From Celeribacter litoreus (GTDB lineage: Bacteria > Pseudomonadota > Alphaproteobacteria > Rhodobacterales > Rhodobacteraceae): DNA of 64,000 nucleotides. The stretch spans positions 558,001 through 622,000 of the forward strand of contig NZ_JAIUFY010000005.1 in assembly GCF_020165855.1 (NCBI RefSeq), in the 5' to 3' direction. Below are positions 52,391 to 60,287 of the stretch, piece after piece; within the stretch, counting starts at the first letter, position 1; the number at the start of each line of letters is the position of its first letter. Position numbers and translations under genes: made by a program. The notes under the pieces are model-generated. The model was not told the DNA's origin. It was given only the letters and a program-made list of their open reading frames with translations, and searched no databases.

Positions 52391-52942
52391 ATGCTGAGTG
52401 TCTATGCGTTCGAGGCGGCGTTTTCGCCCGCCGAGTGTGATGCAATTATTTCGCTGGCCCGTGAGGAAGACCTCGCGGACGCTGGTCTTGTGAAAAACCG
52501 GTCGGACCATAACCTGCGCCGCGCCGATCTCGCCTGGCTCGACGAGCGCGAAGGGGGCGAATGGATCATGGAGCGGATCATGGCGCTGGTGGCCGAAGCC
52601 AACCGAAGTCACTTCGACTTCGCCCTGACCGAGTTCGGCGAAAGCCCGCAGGTCGCCCGCTACGGCGCGGAGCGAGAGGGGCATTTCGTTTGGCATTCCG
52701 ACGTGGGTGAGGGCGCGCTCGCCTCCCGTCGCAAACTCACAATGGTGGTGCAGCTTTCCGAACCCTCCGACTATCAAGGCGGCGCATTGGAGCTACAGCC
52801 CGACGCGAACATCCGCGAAGCAGACCGCGCCAAAGGCTCTGCCATCCTGTTTCCGTCCTTCGTGCTCCACCGTGTGACGCCCGTGACCTCGGGCGAACGC
52901 TACTCACTCTCCACTTGGGTCCATGGACCGGCGTTCCGCTAA
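52391..52942 (+). CDS. 2-oxoglutarate/Fe(II) oxygenase, prolyl-4-hydroxylase-like
   Basis: A 183-residue oxygenase with a double-stranded beta-helix. The iron triad is HSD (FVWHSDVGEGAL, HxD) and the distal His in LFPSFVLHRVTPV. The 2OG-binding Arg is probably in GERYSLSTWVHGP. Shape and length match PKHD/PiuC- and P4H-type bacterial proteins; the substrate is unknown. GAGAG precedes ATG 52391; the frame extends to 52355 without a better site. A repeat arm begins 3 bases after the stop. Confidence 0.85.
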   Translation: MLSVYAFEAAFSPAECDAIISLAREEDLADAGLVKNRSDHNLRRADLAWLDEREGGEWIMERIMALVAEANRSHFDFALTEFGESPQVARYGAEREGHFVWHSDVGEGALASRRKLTMVVQLSEPSDYQGGALELQPDANIREADRAKGSAILFPSFVLHRVTPVTSGERYSLSTWVHGPAFR

Positions 52943-52944
52943 TG

Positions 52945-53159
52945 TGAGTATTTAAACCAAGAAGAAGCAGAAGGGTGCGCGCCGGTTGCCGATGCTCCGC
53001 ACCGTGACGGACGTTCGGAAGGGGTTTCAGCCACACGAAACGGCGCGTCTTCTCCTTGGGCGGCCATCGGCGCTCCCGCCTGTTCCGCGAGAGGAGGGTA
53101 GGGTGCGACTGGTTACTATCCGGTTGAGGCCGCTGTCTTCTTCTTGGCCAAAATACTCA
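52945..53159. repeat. Pair of inverted ~25-bp repeats
   Basis: The left copy (52945-52970) and the right copy (53133-53159, inverted) share TGAGTATTT, then three or four differing bases, then CCAAGAAGAAG and a near-identical end. About 160 unannotated bases lie between. The left copy begins 3 bases after the oxygenase stop; the right copy ends next to the sirtuin stop. I recall similar GAGTATTT...CCAAGAAGAAG motifs in Rhodobacteraceae intergenic DNA. No gene is seen inside. Confidence 0.6.
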
Positions 53160-53167
53160 GGCCGTGT

Positions 53168-53857
53168 TCAGCCACCAAGAATCTCCGCCACCCATGCAGG
53201 CACAATCTCCGTCGCGGGGCCTTCGCGGATCTCGTCAAAGCGCCCGCCCGAGGCCTCCAGGTTGAGTTCCATCGTCTTGATCCCATAGGCGCGGGCCATC
53301 TGGCTAAAGCCAGCGGCGGGATAGACGACACCCGAGGTCCCGATCGCAACGAAAAGGCCGCTCTCTTCGAGGGCGTCCTGAATGCGCTCCATGTGATAGG
53401 GGATTTCGCCGAACCAGACGATGTCCGGACGTGTCGCGGGCGCGCCGCAGGCGGGGCAGGGGTCGGGCACGGCCATTTCCATAGGTGCGGGCCAGCGGTG
53501 TTCACACGCCGCACAGAGCGCGTCCCTGAGGGCGCCGTGCATATGGATCACCTCTTTCGCGCCGCCACGTTCCAACAGGTCATCGACGTTCTGCGTCACG
53601 AGGTGGACCGGCCCGTCGTGCTCCTCCTGCAACCGTGCGAGCGCCACATGCGCGGCGTTCGGTGCAGCCTCAGCCGCCTGCGCGCGTCGCATGTTGTAGA
53701 ACCGCTGGACCAGTTCTGGATCGCGGGCAAAGGCCTCCGGTGTTGCGACATCCTCAACACGGTGATCTTCCCAGAGACCATCCTCTGCCCGAAATGTGCG
53801 CAATCCGCTTTCCGCAGACAGACCTGCACCAGAAAGTATAAAAATTCCGCCTGACAT
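53168..53857 (-). CDS. cobB: NAD-dependent protein deacylase (sirtuin, CobB type)
   Basis: A 229-residue SIR2-family enzyme removing acyl groups from lysines using NAD. Motifs: FILSGAGLSAESGLRTFRAEDGLWE (NAD binding), TQNVDDLLERGG, HMHGALRDALC (catalytic His), and four zinc Cys in CAACEHRWPAP ... CPACGAP. FVAIGTSGVVYPAAGF follows. AGGAGGTC precedes ATG 53857. It may control prpE in the window, whose SGKILRG motif is a known deacylase target in homologous acyl-CoA synthetases (inference). Confidence 0.94.
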   Translation of the reverse strand: MSGGIFILSGAGLSAESGLRTFRAEDGLWEDHRVEDVATPEAFARDPELVQRFYNMRRAQAAEAAPNAAHVALARLQEEHDGPVHLVTQNVDDLLERGGAKEVIHMHGALRDALCAACEHRWPAPMEMAVPDPCPACGAPATRPDIVWFGEIPYHMERIQDALEESGLFVAIGTSGVVYPAAGFSQMARAYGIKTMELNLEASGGRFDEIREGPATEIVPAWVAEILGG

Positions 53858-53949
53858 TCGGACCTCCTGTTGTCGGATGGGGTTTCGGAGACTAACCTGA
53901 TCGCAGTCATTCATTCCTGCAAGGTTTGCGAGTGCCGAAAGGAGCGCCT

Positions 53950-54414
53950 ATGCAGAAAATTCTTTTTGTCTGTCTCGGCAATATTTGCCGTTCGCCTTCT
54001 GCTGAAGCAGTGTTTGCTGCCAAAGCCGCAACTGCGGGGAAATCCGTCATGGTCGACAGCGCCGGAACCGGGGACTGGCATGTGGGCGAGCCTCCGTATC
54101 CTCCGATGCAGGACGCGGCCCGCGCGCGTGGTTACGATATGTCCGACCTGCGTGCCCGACAGATCAAGGTTGACGATTTCAAAGGCTTTGATCTGATCGT
54201 GGCCATGGACGGCAACAACCTGCGTGATGTCGAACGCCTGCGCCCCAAGGCGGGCAAGCCCGGCTCGGACACACCCGTCACCATGATGATGCAATATGCG
54301 CCGCAGACCGGAGAGAAATCCGTGCCGGATCCCTATTACACGCGCGATTTCGATGAAACGCTCGACCTGATCGAAGCCGCCTCCGACGGTCTCCTCGCCG
54401 CGCTCGACGCGTAG
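53950..54414 (+). CDS. Low-molecular-weight protein-tyrosine phosphatase
   Basis: A 154-residue LMW-PTP with the P-loop CLGNICRSP (Cys8, Arg14) at the N-terminus. The general-acid Asp is in VPDPYYTRDFDETLD near the C-terminal third. Likely substrates are tyrosine-phosphorylated proteins or phospho-arginine; no tyrosine kinase is adjacent. GGAG lies 5 bases before ATG 53950; the open frame from 53926 has no site. Confidence 0.94.
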   Translation: MQKILFVCLGNICRSPSAEAVFAAKAATAGKSVMVDSAGTGDWHVGEPPYPPMQDAARARGYDMSDLRARQIKVDDFKGFDLIVAMDGNNLRDVERLRPKAGKPGSDTPVTMMMQYAPQTGEKSVPDPYYTRDFDETLDLIEAASDGLLAALDA

Positions 54415-54439
54415 TCCGCGCAGAATGCCCTGACGGGGG

Positions 54440-54772
54440 TCAGCCGCAATACTCGGCGGCGACGTTTCCGAACTCTTTGTAGCGCAGCCAGAAGGCCTCA
54501 TGGCTCTCCTTGTCCGATTGGCGAATGTCCTGCGCTTTTTGTGGGTCTTCAAAGAACTTCGCCGCCTGCCGTTGATCACTGTTGGTGAGCGTCATGTCCG
54601 CCACTTGCTGAATGCAACCACACAGCGCCACATTGTTCGCCGCACGGTCGGAGGCCATGCAGGCCTTTTCAATCGTCCGCGCCGATGCGGTCAGGGGCGA
54701 CAGGGTCGCCGCAACCAGAACCGCAGTTGCAGCCAAAGTCTTTACCGTCCGAGCTTTCAAGGAATGTGTCAT
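54440..54772 (-). CDS. Secreted cysteine-containing protein of unknown function
   Basis: A 110-residue protein with a signal peptide (TVKTLAATAVLVAATLSPLTASA, cleavage near residue 31). The mature helical part holds Cys residues in KACMASDR, ALCGCIQQVADMTL and the C-terminal EYCG, four in all, so two disulfides are plausible. Proteins of this kind are conserved in Rhodobacteraceae; I know of no function. It converges on the LMW-PTP gene. Confidence 0.78.
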   Translation of the reverse strand: MTHSLKARTVKTLAATAVLVAATLSPLTASARTIEKACMASDRAANNVALCGCIQQVADMTLTNSDQRQAAKFFEDPQKAQDIRQSDKESHEAFWLRYKEFGNVAAEYCG

Positions 54773-55039
54773 CTCTCTGCCTCATTGATCCAAAGCGCGC
54801 CCCGTCTCCGCAGGGTTCCGTCGCCATGAAGTATGAGGGGAAGTGTGCCAAAACCGAGGCCAGCTTTCAATCGCGGAGTTTGTCGCAGGGAGAGGGTCGG
54901 CGGAGGGGTGCCGAGGGCGAACGCAGATAAACCCCCGTTCGTCAATGAGAGCACCCCAAGATTGCACTCAACCCCCTTGCCATTTCCCCCCTTTCACAGC
55001 ATAGAACTCAGCCAAACCTTCACGCGCTAAAGGCCTGTC
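54773..55039. other. Intergenic region upstream of lepA
   Basis: No gene is supported in these 267 bases. Short open frames on both strands lack ribosome sites. The region should hold the divergent promoters of the secreted cysteine protein and lepA; I see no clear -35/-10 pair or hairpin. Confidence 0.4.
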
Positions 55040-56839
55040 ATGACCGAGCTGAAAAACATCCGCAACTTCTCCATCGTGGCCCACATCGACCACGGGAAAT
55101 CGACGCTGGCCGACCGGTTGATCCAGTCGACGAACACCGTGTCCGATCGCGATATGCAGGCGCAGTTGCTCGACAGCATGGACATTGAGCGCGAGCGCGG
55201 GATCACGATCAAGGCGAACTCTGTGCGCATTGATTACAAGGCCAACGACGGGCAGGATTACGTGTTGAACCTGATCGACACCCCCGGCCACGTGGACTTT
55301 GCCTATGAGGTCTCCCGGTCGATGCAGGCGGTTGAAGGCTCGCTCCTCGTGGTGGACGCAACGCAGGGGGTTGAGGCGCAGACGCTCGCCAACGTCTACA
55401 CCGCGATTGACGCTGACCATGACATCGTGCCCGTGCTCAACAAGATCGACCTGCCTGCCGCAGAGCCGGAGCGCGTCTGTGAGCAGATCGAGGACGTGAT
55501 CGGGATCGACGCCTCCGAGGCCATCGAGATTTCCGCCAAAACCGGCCTCGGCATCCCCGACGTGCTGGAAGCCATCGTCACCCGTCTGCCCGCCCCCGAG
55601 GGCGAGCGCGACGCGCCGCTCAAGGCGATGCTCGTGGATAGCTGGTATGACCCCTATCTCGGCGTGGTCGTGATGATCCGCGTGATCGACGGCGTCGTCA
55701 AAAAGGGCGACCAGATCCGCATGATGCAGACCAAGGCGACCTACAAGATCGACAAGCTCGCCGTGCTCAAACCCAAAATGACCGACTGGCCGGAGCTTGG
55801 GCCGGGCGAGATCGGCGTCTTCACCGCGTCTATCAAACAGGTCCGCGACACGAAGGTCGGCGACACCATCACCCACGAGAAAAAGCAGTGCGACAAACCG
55901 CTGCCGGGCTTTAAACCGTCCATCCCCGTGGTGTTCTGTGGCCTCTTCCCCGTAGATGCCAACGACTTCGAAGACCTCCGCGCCGCCATCGAGAAACTCC
56001 AGCTCAACGACGCGTCTTTCAGCGCCGAGATGGAGACCTCCGCCGCGCTGGGCTTCGGCTTCCGCTGTGGCTTCCTCGGGCTTTTGCACCTCGAAGTGAT
56101 CCGCGACCGTCTCGAGCGCGAGTATGACCTCGACCTCATCACCACCGCCCCCTCCGTGGTCTACAAAATCCACATGAAGGACGGCACGGTCGAAGACCTC
56201 CACAACCCCGCCGACATGCCCGACCCGACCCTCATCGACCACGTCGAAGAGCCGCGCATCAAGGCGACGATCATGGTCCCCGACGAATACTTGGGCGACG
56301 TGCTCAAACTCTGTCAGGACCGCCGTGGCATTCAGCTCGACCTGACCTACGCCGGCACCCGCGCCATGGCCGTCTATGACCTGCCGCTCAACGAGGTGGT
56401 GTTCGACTTCTATGATCGCCTGAAATCGGTCACCAAAGGCTACGCCTCCTTTGACTACCAGTTCACCGAGTATCGTCAGGACAACCTCGTCAAAATGCAG
56501 ATCCTCGTGAACGAAGAGCCGGTCGATGCGCTCTCCATGATGGTTCACCGCGACCGCGCCGAAATGCGGGGCCGCGCCATGTGCGAAAAGCTCAAAGACC
56601 TGATCCCGCGCCACATGTTCAAAATCCCGATCCAAGCGGCCATCGGCGGCAAGGTCATCGCCCGCGAAACCCTCTCCGCCATGCGCAAAGACGTGACCGC
56701 CAAATGCTACGGCGGCGACGCCACGCGGAAGAAGAAACTGTTGGAGAAGCAGAAAGCCGGTAAGAAACGGATGCGCCAGTTCGGGAAAGTAGAAATCCCG
56801 CAAGAAGCGTTTATTTCTGCGCTCAAGATGGACGATTAA
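55040..56839 (+). CDS. lepA: Elongation factor 4 (LepA)
   Basis: Ribosome-associated GTPase that affects translation initiation and elongation under stress. The 599-residue protein shows G1 [14 protein letters not shown] (residues 14-27), ERGITIKA (G2), [12 protein letters not shown] (G3) and VLNKIDLP (G4). EF-G-like domains II, III and V and the LepA-specific C-terminal domain follow ([28 protein letters not shown]). Monocistronic, with a strong terminator immediately after the stop. An AT-rich islet begins just beyond. Confidence 0.97.
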   Translation: MTELKNIRNFSIVAHIDHGKSTLADRLIQSTNTVSDRDMQAQLLDSMDIERERGITIKANSVRIDYKANDGQDYVLNLIDTPGHVDFAYEVSRSMQAVEGSLLVVDATQGVEAQTLANVYTAIDADHDIVPVLNKIDLPAAEPERVCEQIEDVIGIDASEAIEISAKTGLGIPDVLEAIVTRLPAPEGERDAPLKAMLVDSWYDPYLGVVVMIRVIDGVVKKGDQIRMMQTKATYKIDKLAVLKPKMTDWPELGPGEIGVFTASIKQVRDTKVGDTITHEKKQCDKPLPGFKPSIPVVFCGLFPVDANDFEDLRAAIEKLQLNDASFSAEMETSAALGFGFRCGFLGLLHLEVIRDRLEREYDLDLITTAPSVVYKIHMKDGTVEDLHNPADMPDPTLIDHVEEPRIKATIMVPDEYLGDVLKLCQDRRGIQLDLTYAGTRAMAVYDLPLNEVVFDFYDRLKSVTKGYASFDYQFTEYRQDNLVKMQILVNEEPVDALSMMVHRDRAEMRGRAMCEKLKDLIPRHMFKIPIQAAIGGKVIARETLSAMRKDVTAKCYGGDATRKKKLLEKQKAGKKRMRQFGKVEIPQEAFISALKMDD

Positions 56840-56868
56840 AAAAGGCCCCGCGAGAGCGGGGCTTTTTT
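56840..56868 (+). terminator. Intrinsic terminator of lepA
   Basis: AAGGCCCCGC, loop GAGA, GCGGGGCTTTTTT. It also separates lepA from the AT-rich islet. Confidence 0.9.
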
Positions 56869-56899
56869 GTTTCGTTTAGTTAACCAAATCCCAATGTCG

Positions 56900-57484
56900 C
56901 TATTCCAATGCGAAACTTGGGGGCTCAACCACGATCGATAACATCCCGTCTGAGGCTTCCAATACACTCTGAACCTCTAGGGAAAGTGGCTCATACTTGC
57001 CATTCAATTTAGCTCGAAAATCGAACGTAATCTCCTCGCCGTCATTCGAAAATTTATACGAGACAGGGTCCGTTTTGTTCGCGAAGACTGCAATCTGCCC
57101 GTCGTTCGAAGTCAAAATTTGTTCGATGTTGTTCGACCTCTCATAGAGGACTTCGATTGAAAACGGGCCTCTCATGCTCTCGCCTGGAGCACAATTCTCG
57201 TTACTTATATCGATTGTTGTGACTTGATACTGTTTGACCTCAGTTTCACCGCACGCAACTGCTTCTACAATTGAAAGACCATTATCATTTTTCCCTTTAA
57301 TGACGCTTTTTAGTTCTGCAACAGGAGGTGGATAGCGCCCATTCGCTTCCCAGAGATAAATGTATGTGGTTTCGATTACTGCCTTTGTTCCAGATGCGAT
57401 GCCTGCGCTGTCTTGGGCAATCAGACCATCGACGCTAAAAAGACACATGAAGCTCAGCGGAATGAGCCGATAAAACTTACTCAT
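56900..57484 (-). CDS. Unknown secreted protein in an AT-rich islet
   Basis: A 194-residue protein with a signal peptide (LIPLSFMCLFSVDGLIA, cleavage near residue 23). The mature part is rich in Asn, Ser and beta-prone stretches, with two Cys (AVACGETEV, NENCAPGES) that could pair. It reads IETTYIYLWEANGRYPPPVAELKSVIKG near the start, resembling a pilin/pseudopilin-like helix and loop only superficially. Its ATG overlaps the stop of the upstream membrane gene (ATGA), so the pair is coupled. AT-rich codon use suggests acquisition. No family recognised. Confidence 0.75.
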   Translation of the reverse strand: MSKFYRLIPLSFMCLFSVDGLIAQDSAGIASGTKAVIETTYIYLWEANGRYPPPVAELKSVIKGKNDNGLSIVEAVACGETEVKQYQVTTIDISNENCAPGESMRGPFSIEVLYERSNNIEQILTSNDGQIAVFANKTDPVSYKFSNDGEEITFDFRAKLNGKYEPLSLEVQSVLEASDGMLSIVVEPPSFALE

Positions 57485-58089
57485 TTATAATCCCTAACGT
57501 TTGTAATTAATCCGGTGTCGTGGGGAATTCTGATAGTAACAATTTCCAATGCTGATGTGCCGTCAGCGGGATAGACCTGAACCGCGATTGTGTGGGTCGC
57601 TGATGTGGCTAGGAAACGTAGGTTCTTTTGCTCAGTCATAAATGCATAATGCTTGGCTGCACCTTCTTTCTGAGAAATGTTTTGAAGAAAGAGAGCCGGG
57701 AGATCTTTTACATCGTTCCGAGCTTCATCCCTCCCTAAGTCACCGGAGACAGCCAAAAGGTGAGCTATTACAAAGAGTGCAAAACTCGGTGGTGCGTAGC
57801 GCAATGTCAGTTCAAGCGCCGTCTTCTCAACGTTTTTGCATAGAAATTTCTTAACTGCACAGGCAGCTAGAGAGGTCAAAATTGCGAGAACGCACCAAAT
57901 TACGGTAACCATCGGTGTCATTAAGAGCACTAACGCTTTTACCGAATGAGCAAGTATCGACTGAAACTCCAGTCCTAGCTCTGCAGTGCTAACCTCGAAA
58001 AATGCGTAATATGACTGCACATAGTTAAAACCGCAGAAGAACAACGCAGCGGGTAGAAAGATTGTGAATAATAACTCGTATTTTTCCAA
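57481..58089 (-). CDS. Unknown membrane protein paired with the secreted protein
   Basis: A 202-residue protein with three hydrophobic helices in its first 110 residues (LLFTIFLPAALFFCGFNYV, ALVLLMTPMVTVIWCVLAILTSLAACAV, APPSFALFVIAHLLAV). A C-terminal domain of about 85 residues follows (MTEQKNLRFLATSATHTIAVQVYPADG ... VTIRIPHDTGLI). It is translationally coupled to the downstream secreted protein by a 4-base overlap. The pair forms a compact AT-rich module between lepA and the entericidin genes. Function unknown. Confidence 0.75.
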   Translation of the reverse strand: MEKYELLFTIFLPAALFFCGFNYVQSYYAFFEVSTAELGLEFQSILAHSVKALVLLMTPMVTVIWCVLAILTSLAACAVKKFLCKNVEKTALELTLRYAPPSFALFVIAHLLAVSGDLGRDEARNDVKDLPALFLQNISQKEGAAKHYAFMTEQKNLRFLATSATHTIAVQVYPADGTSALEIVTIRIPHDTGLITNVRDYK

Positions 58090-58190
58090 CGCAGGCCACT
58101 TAATAAACTTTGAATGAACATAGACTACATCAACTCGGAAAATTCGGTGCCCGCATTTTTAAGATTTCGAGACATTTCTCGGCAAGAAAA

Positions 58191-58219
58191 CAAAAAACGC
58201 CCACCCAAAGGGCAGGCGC
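58191..58219 (-). terminator. Intrinsic terminator of the entericidin-like genes
   Basis: On the minus strand CGCCTGCCC, loop TTT, GGGTGGGCG (58218 to 58198) is followed by a T run (plus-strand A run 58192-58197). Confidence 0.75.
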
Positions 58220-58247
58220 TTCCGAATTCGCTCGTGACGCTACCGCA

Positions 58248-58385
58248 TCACATCCCGCTTTGGACCTCGCGGCTTTCTTGGGCGATGTAGCCGCCGGCGG
58301 TGGAGATGTCTTGGCCAGCGCCTTCGATGGTTTCGCAGGCGGCGAGGGAAAAGAGGACGGCGCCCATCAGGATTACACGTTTCAT
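58248..58385 (-). CDS. Entericidin A/B family lipoprotein (copy 1)
   Basis: A 45-residue lipoprotein. The signal peptide ends in the lipobox SLAAC, giving a mature peptide that starts CETIEGAGQDISTAG, the entericidin pattern. It would be exported, lipidated by Lgt and anchored to a membrane. E. coli entericidins A and B form a toxin/antidote-like pair of small lipoproteins; activity here is unknown. GGAG lies 6 bases before ATG 58385. It is a tandem duplicate of the gene 65 bases upstream. Confidence 0.82.
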   Translation of the reverse strand: MKRVILMGAVLFSLAACETIEGAGQDISTAGGYIAQESREVQSGM

Positions 58386-58450
58386 GTCACACTCCAGTCT
58401 TTGCGTTTGGAGGGACAACGCGGGCGGGGGCGGTCTGGTTCCCTGAGGGC

Positions 58451-58588
58451 TCAGAGGCTCGACTGGACGTCGCGGCTTGCGCTGGAGATGGCTTGACCTG
58501 CGGTGGAGATATCGCGGCCTGCGCCTTCGATGGTTTCACAGGCGGCGAGGGCGAAGAGGGCGAGGCCGATCAGAAGGCTGCGTTTCAT
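58451..58588 (-). CDS. Entericidin A/B family lipoprotein (copy 2)
   Basis: A 45-residue lipoprotein with lipobox ALAAC and mature start CETIEGAGRDISTAG, nearly identical to copy 1 through the lipobox. It diverges afterwards (QAISSASRDVQSSL against GYIAQESREVQSGM). The last third is where two such peptides could differ in activity. GGAG stands 8 bases before ATG 58588. It is read first, with copy 1 and the terminator downstream. Confidence 0.82.
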   Translation of the reverse strand: MKRSLLIGLALFALAACETIEGAGRDISTAGQAISSASRDVQSSL

Positions 58589-58706
58589 GGGAGTGTCTCC
58601 GGAAAATATCGTCTTTCATTTCGTAGCGCCGTTCGGGGGAGGGGGCAATATGGCGCGGCTTTGGTCGGGCGGGTGTTGCGCGAAGGGCCGCCGGAGCGTT
58701 CGCGGG

Positions 58707-58739
58707 GTCCGACACTTGTCCGACACATGTCAGACGCTT
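58707..58739. repeat. Three tandem 11-bp direct repeats
   Basis: GTCCGACACTT (58707-58717), GTCCGACACAT (58718-58728) and GTCAGACGCTT (58729-58739) follow without gaps. Units one helical turn long suggest a cooperative regulator site. They lie 15 bases before the FNR-like box upstream of the small membrane gene. Confidence 0.65.
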
Positions 58740-58753
58740 TGCCGACCGCCGAT

Positions 58754-58767
58754 TTGACGCGGATCAA
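58754..58767. promoter_or_regulatory. FNR-type site upstream of the small membrane gene
   Basis: TTGACGCGGATCAA matches TTGAT-N4-ATCAA at 9 of 10 defined positions. It is centred about 70 bases before ATG 58830, and an AT-rich TATGAA-like -10 near 58789 lies at class II spacing. Confidence 0.6.
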
Positions 58768-58829
58768 AGTTATATTCTGGAATCGCCTTATGAATATATG
58801 CGCGCGACTGAATGTAATGGAGAGACCCC

Positions 58830-59018
58830 ATGAACCGCCTCGCCGGTATCCTGTTTTCACTGATTTCCACCACCCTGATGGGCACCTTTGTTGTGGTCGC
58901 TCTGACCATGGGTAAGGACACGCTTCAACCGATCCTGATCGCCGCGGCGATTGGATTTGTTGTTGCGATTCCAGTGACTTGGTTCGTGTCGAAGCGGATT
59001 ACGGAAGAGTTCTCCTGA
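58830..59018 (+). CDS. Small two-helix membrane protein
   Basis: A 62-residue protein made almost entirely of two hydrophobic helices (LAGILFSLISTTLMGTFVVVALTMG and LQPILIAAAIGFVVAIPVTWFVS) with a short cytoplasmic KRITEEFS tail. I recall homologues in Rhodobacteraceae annotated as CTP synthetase; the length and sequence rule out that enzyme. GAGAG precedes ATG 58830. The FNR-like box and the three 11-bp repeats upstream suggest it is regulated, perhaps by oxygen. Role unknown. Confidence 0.82.
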   Translation: MNRLAGILFSLISTTLMGTFVVVALTMGKDTLQPILIAAAIGFVVAIPVTWFVSKRITEEFS

Positions 59019-59080
59019 CGCATTCCACGCGTTTGGGGGAGCGGATGTGAGCGCGGCGTGACGCGGGTGGCTAAGCGGGT

Positions 59081-59863
59081 TTAGCCCTTCGCGTCCACCG
59101 CCTCCATCCACGCCCGCATCGCCGCCTCGAACTCCCGCGGCTTTTCGGCATGGAGCCAGTGGCCCGTGCCCGGAATGGACGCAAATTTCGCATTTGGGAA
59201 CAATGCCTTAGACCGTTCCCGATGGTCCCGTTCCACATAGGTGCTCTCCCCGCCGGAGAGGAAAAACACGGGTCCGTCATACTGGCCCGACACCTCGGGG
59301 AAAGCGGTGATTTTCGGCATTTCCTCTTCGAGCACGTCGAGGTTCAGAAGCCACTTTTTCTCTTTCACAACAAGGCTTTGCAATAGAAACGCCCGCACGC
59401 CAGCGTCGAGGACATCATGGGCGAGTTGCCGATCTGCATCCGAGCGTTTTTCAACGGTCGACAGGTCAACCTTGCGCATCGCGTCAATGAGCGGCGTGTT
59501 GTCGTGGCTGTAAGAGACGGGAGAAATATCCGCGATAATCAAGGACTTGATCAGGTCGGGGCGCTGGAGCGCGAGCACCATCACAGCCTTCCCGCCCATA
59601 GAATGCCCCATGACATGCATTGGCCCGTGCTCCGCCACCAACGGTTCCAACACCTCCGCCAGATCCGCCGCCATATCCCAGTAGCTCTGCGTCTGACCCC
59701 GCGGGGACTCGCCGTGGTTGCGCTGGTCCACAGAGGCCACAAGGCGTTGATCGGAAAGCCGTTTCGAGATCACGCCCCAGTTGCGGGCGGACCCGAAGAG
59801 GCCATGGACGATCAGGAGCGGTGCGCGGTCGGTCGGCTGACCGTTGAGGAGGGTATTGAGCAT
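59081..59863 (-). CDS. Alpha/beta-fold hydrolase
   Basis: A 260-residue hydrolase. The oxyanion region HGLFGSARNW, the nucleophile elbow GHSMGGKAVM with its Ser, and the late acid/His (GTGHWLHAEKP, catalytic His) are all present. It belongs to the YbfF-like esterase group by sequence style; the substrate is unknown. ATG 59863 (MLNTLLNG) is preferred to the 59872 start. Divergent from the following unknown gene by 43 bases. Confidence 0.9.
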   Translation of the reverse strand: MLNTLLNGQPTDRAPLLIVHGLFGSARNWGVISKRLSDQRLVASVDQRNHGESPRGQTQSYWDMAADLAEVLEPLVAEHGPMHVMGHSMGGKAVMVLALQRPDLIKSLIIADISPVSYSHDNTPLIDAMRKVDLSTVEKRSDADRQLAHDVLDAGVRAFLLQSLVVKEKKWLLNLDVLEEEMPKITAFPEVSGQYDGPVFFLSGGESTYVERDHRERSKALFPNAKFASIPGTGHWLHAEKPREFEAAMRAWMEAVDAKG

Positions 59864-59906
59864 GCACCACATTTAGCGCCTTGGCGCAGCGCAGCAAAGG
59901 CCCTAA

Positions 59907-60287
59907 ATGTCGGTTATGAGCCAATCTGTGACCGACCAATCCGACGCCCTCGCCACGCTCCTGCGGGACAATCTCGGCGTGCGTCTGGGGGAGGGGTTTG
60001 AGGCCAAAGTGCGCCACGCTGGCCGCCGTCTGCCCCGTTGGGCGCGCAAGAAATCTGCGGTGATTGTTGATGCTATGGCGCTTGAGGCGCACCCGAAACT
60101 GGCGCAGCAGGTGAACCACAAGAAGACCAATAAGGCGCTGAAGGAATTGCGGTATTTCCTTGAGCGTCAGGACGTCGCGACCCGCCGCAAGAATAGGTTG
60201 CTCGATCTCGTGGCTGCGATTGCGTTTGTCATCTTCGTGACGATCGCGCTCGTCTTGGCTGTTATGGTCTGGCGCGGTCTGGTGTGA
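59907..60287 (+). CDS. Unknown protein with a C-terminal membrane anchor
   Basis: A 126-residue protein: a basic soluble part (LRDNLGVRLGEGFEAKVRHAGRRLPRWARKKSAVIVDAMALEAHPKLAQQVNHKKTNKALKELRYFLE) and a single C-terminal helix (DLVAAIAFVIFVTIALVLAVMVW). I do not recognise the family. Its last 26 bases overlap the convergent DUF817 gene, so both ends cannot vary independently. ATG 59916 is a second possible start. Confidence 0.78.
   Translation: MSVMSQSVTDQSDALATLLRDNLGVRLGEGFEAKVRHAGRRLPRWARKKSAVIVDAMALEAHPKLAQQVNHKKTNKALKELRYFLERQDVATRRKNRLLDLVAAIAFVIFVTIALVLAVMVWRGLV

Noticed and set aside
54968-56803. 611-codon minus-strand open frame opposite lepA
   Set aside because: Antisense shadow of lepA with the usual reverse-frame composition and no domain.
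58830-59018. Annotation as CTP synthetase
   Set aside because: The protein has 62 residues and two membrane helices; it cannot be the roughly 540-residue CTP synthase.
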